Source: Bin87 sp965197635 (lineage in GTDB: Bacteria; Chloroflexota; Dehalococcoidia; Lucifugimonadales; UBA3495). From it: DNA of 64,000 bases. Both the position numbers and the translations under genes were made by a program. The notes below the pieces were generated by a model. It saw nothing but the letters and a program-made list of their open reading frames with translations. It was not told the origin of the DNA and ran no database searches. Each line of letters starts with the position of its first letter. Position 1 is the first letter of the stretch. The stretch covers positions 124,001 to 188,000 of the forward strand of contig CBDANN010000007.1 in assembly GCA_965197635.1 (NCBI GenBank), written 5' to 3'. Of the stretch, positions 63,738-64,000 are shown in pieces.

Positions 63738-64000
63738 CTAATTCTGTTCCAGCAGATACATCACCAACGAATCAACATCATCATCGGTCAATTGTATCCC
63801 GGCCATCGTAGCCTGCATCAAGCCTGCCTGGAAACCTTCGACCGTGAAGGCGTCGGGCGTCACAATGGACTCTTTTAGGTAGTCCTCGGCGGATTGCCCA
63901 GCCACTCGGCTACCAGCGACGGCGGCGACATTGGTCAATTCAGGCCCGAGCGCGCCCTGCGTTTCGCCGGCTATAGTGTGGCAAGCGGCGCACCCACCTG
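63738..64000 (-). CDS. Cytochrome c, C-terminal part
   Basis: The frame continues to the right edge of the window. It reads GCAACHTIAGETQG next to the edge, giving the haem-binding CxxCH, and then TNVAAVAGSRVAGQSAEDYL and MAGIQLTDDDVDSLVMYLLE, typical of mono-haem class I cytochromes, with a distal methionine (Met in LMQATMAGIQL). It would carry electrons outside the membrane, as a domain or free protein. The N-terminus and signal lie beyond the window. Confidence 0.8.
   Translation of the reverse strand, partial: GGCAACHTIAGETQGALGPELTNVAAVAGSRVAGQSAEDYLKESIVTPDAFTVEGFQAGLMQATMAGIQLTDDDVDSLVMYLLEQN

Overview
The window is GC-rich, densely coded bacterial chromosome. No rRNA, tRNA or CRISPR array is visible. 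The gene mix suggests an environmental Chloroflexota bacterium of the SAR202/Dehalococcoidia kind: an LLM-class flavin oxidoreductase, FAA-hydrolase, NIPSNAP, DUF917 plus hydantoinase, a SufBCDSU operon, many Uma2 proteins and dipeptide transporters. This assignment is inferred from gene content and not from a marker gene.

Layout. 1-9.6 kb: the end of a TTC38-like TPR gene faces a leftward block of PEPCK-like protein, malate synthase, five tandem Uma2 nuclease-fold paralogues (two identical) and a 5'-3' exonuclease. 9.9-14.5 kb: an aspartyl-protease-like gene, then a rightward row of NIPSNAP, GIY-YIG-like, YaaA/DUF6884-like, two HEPN proteins with an RX4H motif, and an FAA hydrolase. 14.5-21 kb: a nitroreductase, a large nuclease-methyltransferase fusion lying between 34-bp direct repeats, a SelA-like PLP enzyme and an LLM oxidoreductase. 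21.1-26.7 kb: one gene for a double alpha/beta-hydrolase lipoprotein, broken by an IS66 and an IS5 element. Removing both elements restores a single 1,085-codon frame. 26.8-30.7 kb: a beta-strand lipoprotein, a DUF805 membrane protein, an IS4-type element set in a poly-C tract, and an alpha/beta hydrolase.

30.7-38.4 kb: ferritin and a DinB protein, then the leftward suf operon (sufB, sufC, a HEPN-like gene, sufD, sufS, two sufU copies) for Fe-S cluster assembly, headed by a candidate operator. 38.4-43.1 kb: a MITE, an acyl-CoA synthetase, and a DUF917/hydantoinase pair. 43.1-49.3 kb: a split, divergent dipeptide-type ABC transporter with two paralogous binding proteins and no ATPase. 49.4-52.7 kb: dapB, asd and dapA of the lysine/diaminopimelate pathway. 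52.8-58.4 kb: a NYN protein, plsC-like acyltransferase, cmk, comEC and comEA. 58.6-64 kb: a kinase-like protein, DUF952, a serine hydrolase, small proteins, MITE copies that have rewritten the end of a TrmO-like gene, a dienelactone-hydrolase-like protein and the end of a cytochrome c.

Mobile DNA is prominent: three IS elements with identifiable ends, a 112-bp MITE in two full copies plus a partial one, and a 29-bp palindromic repeat. The best candidates for undescribed biology are the Uma2 array, the GIY-YIG/YaaA-like/HEPN cluster, and the start-codon hairpin of the IS4-type transposase.
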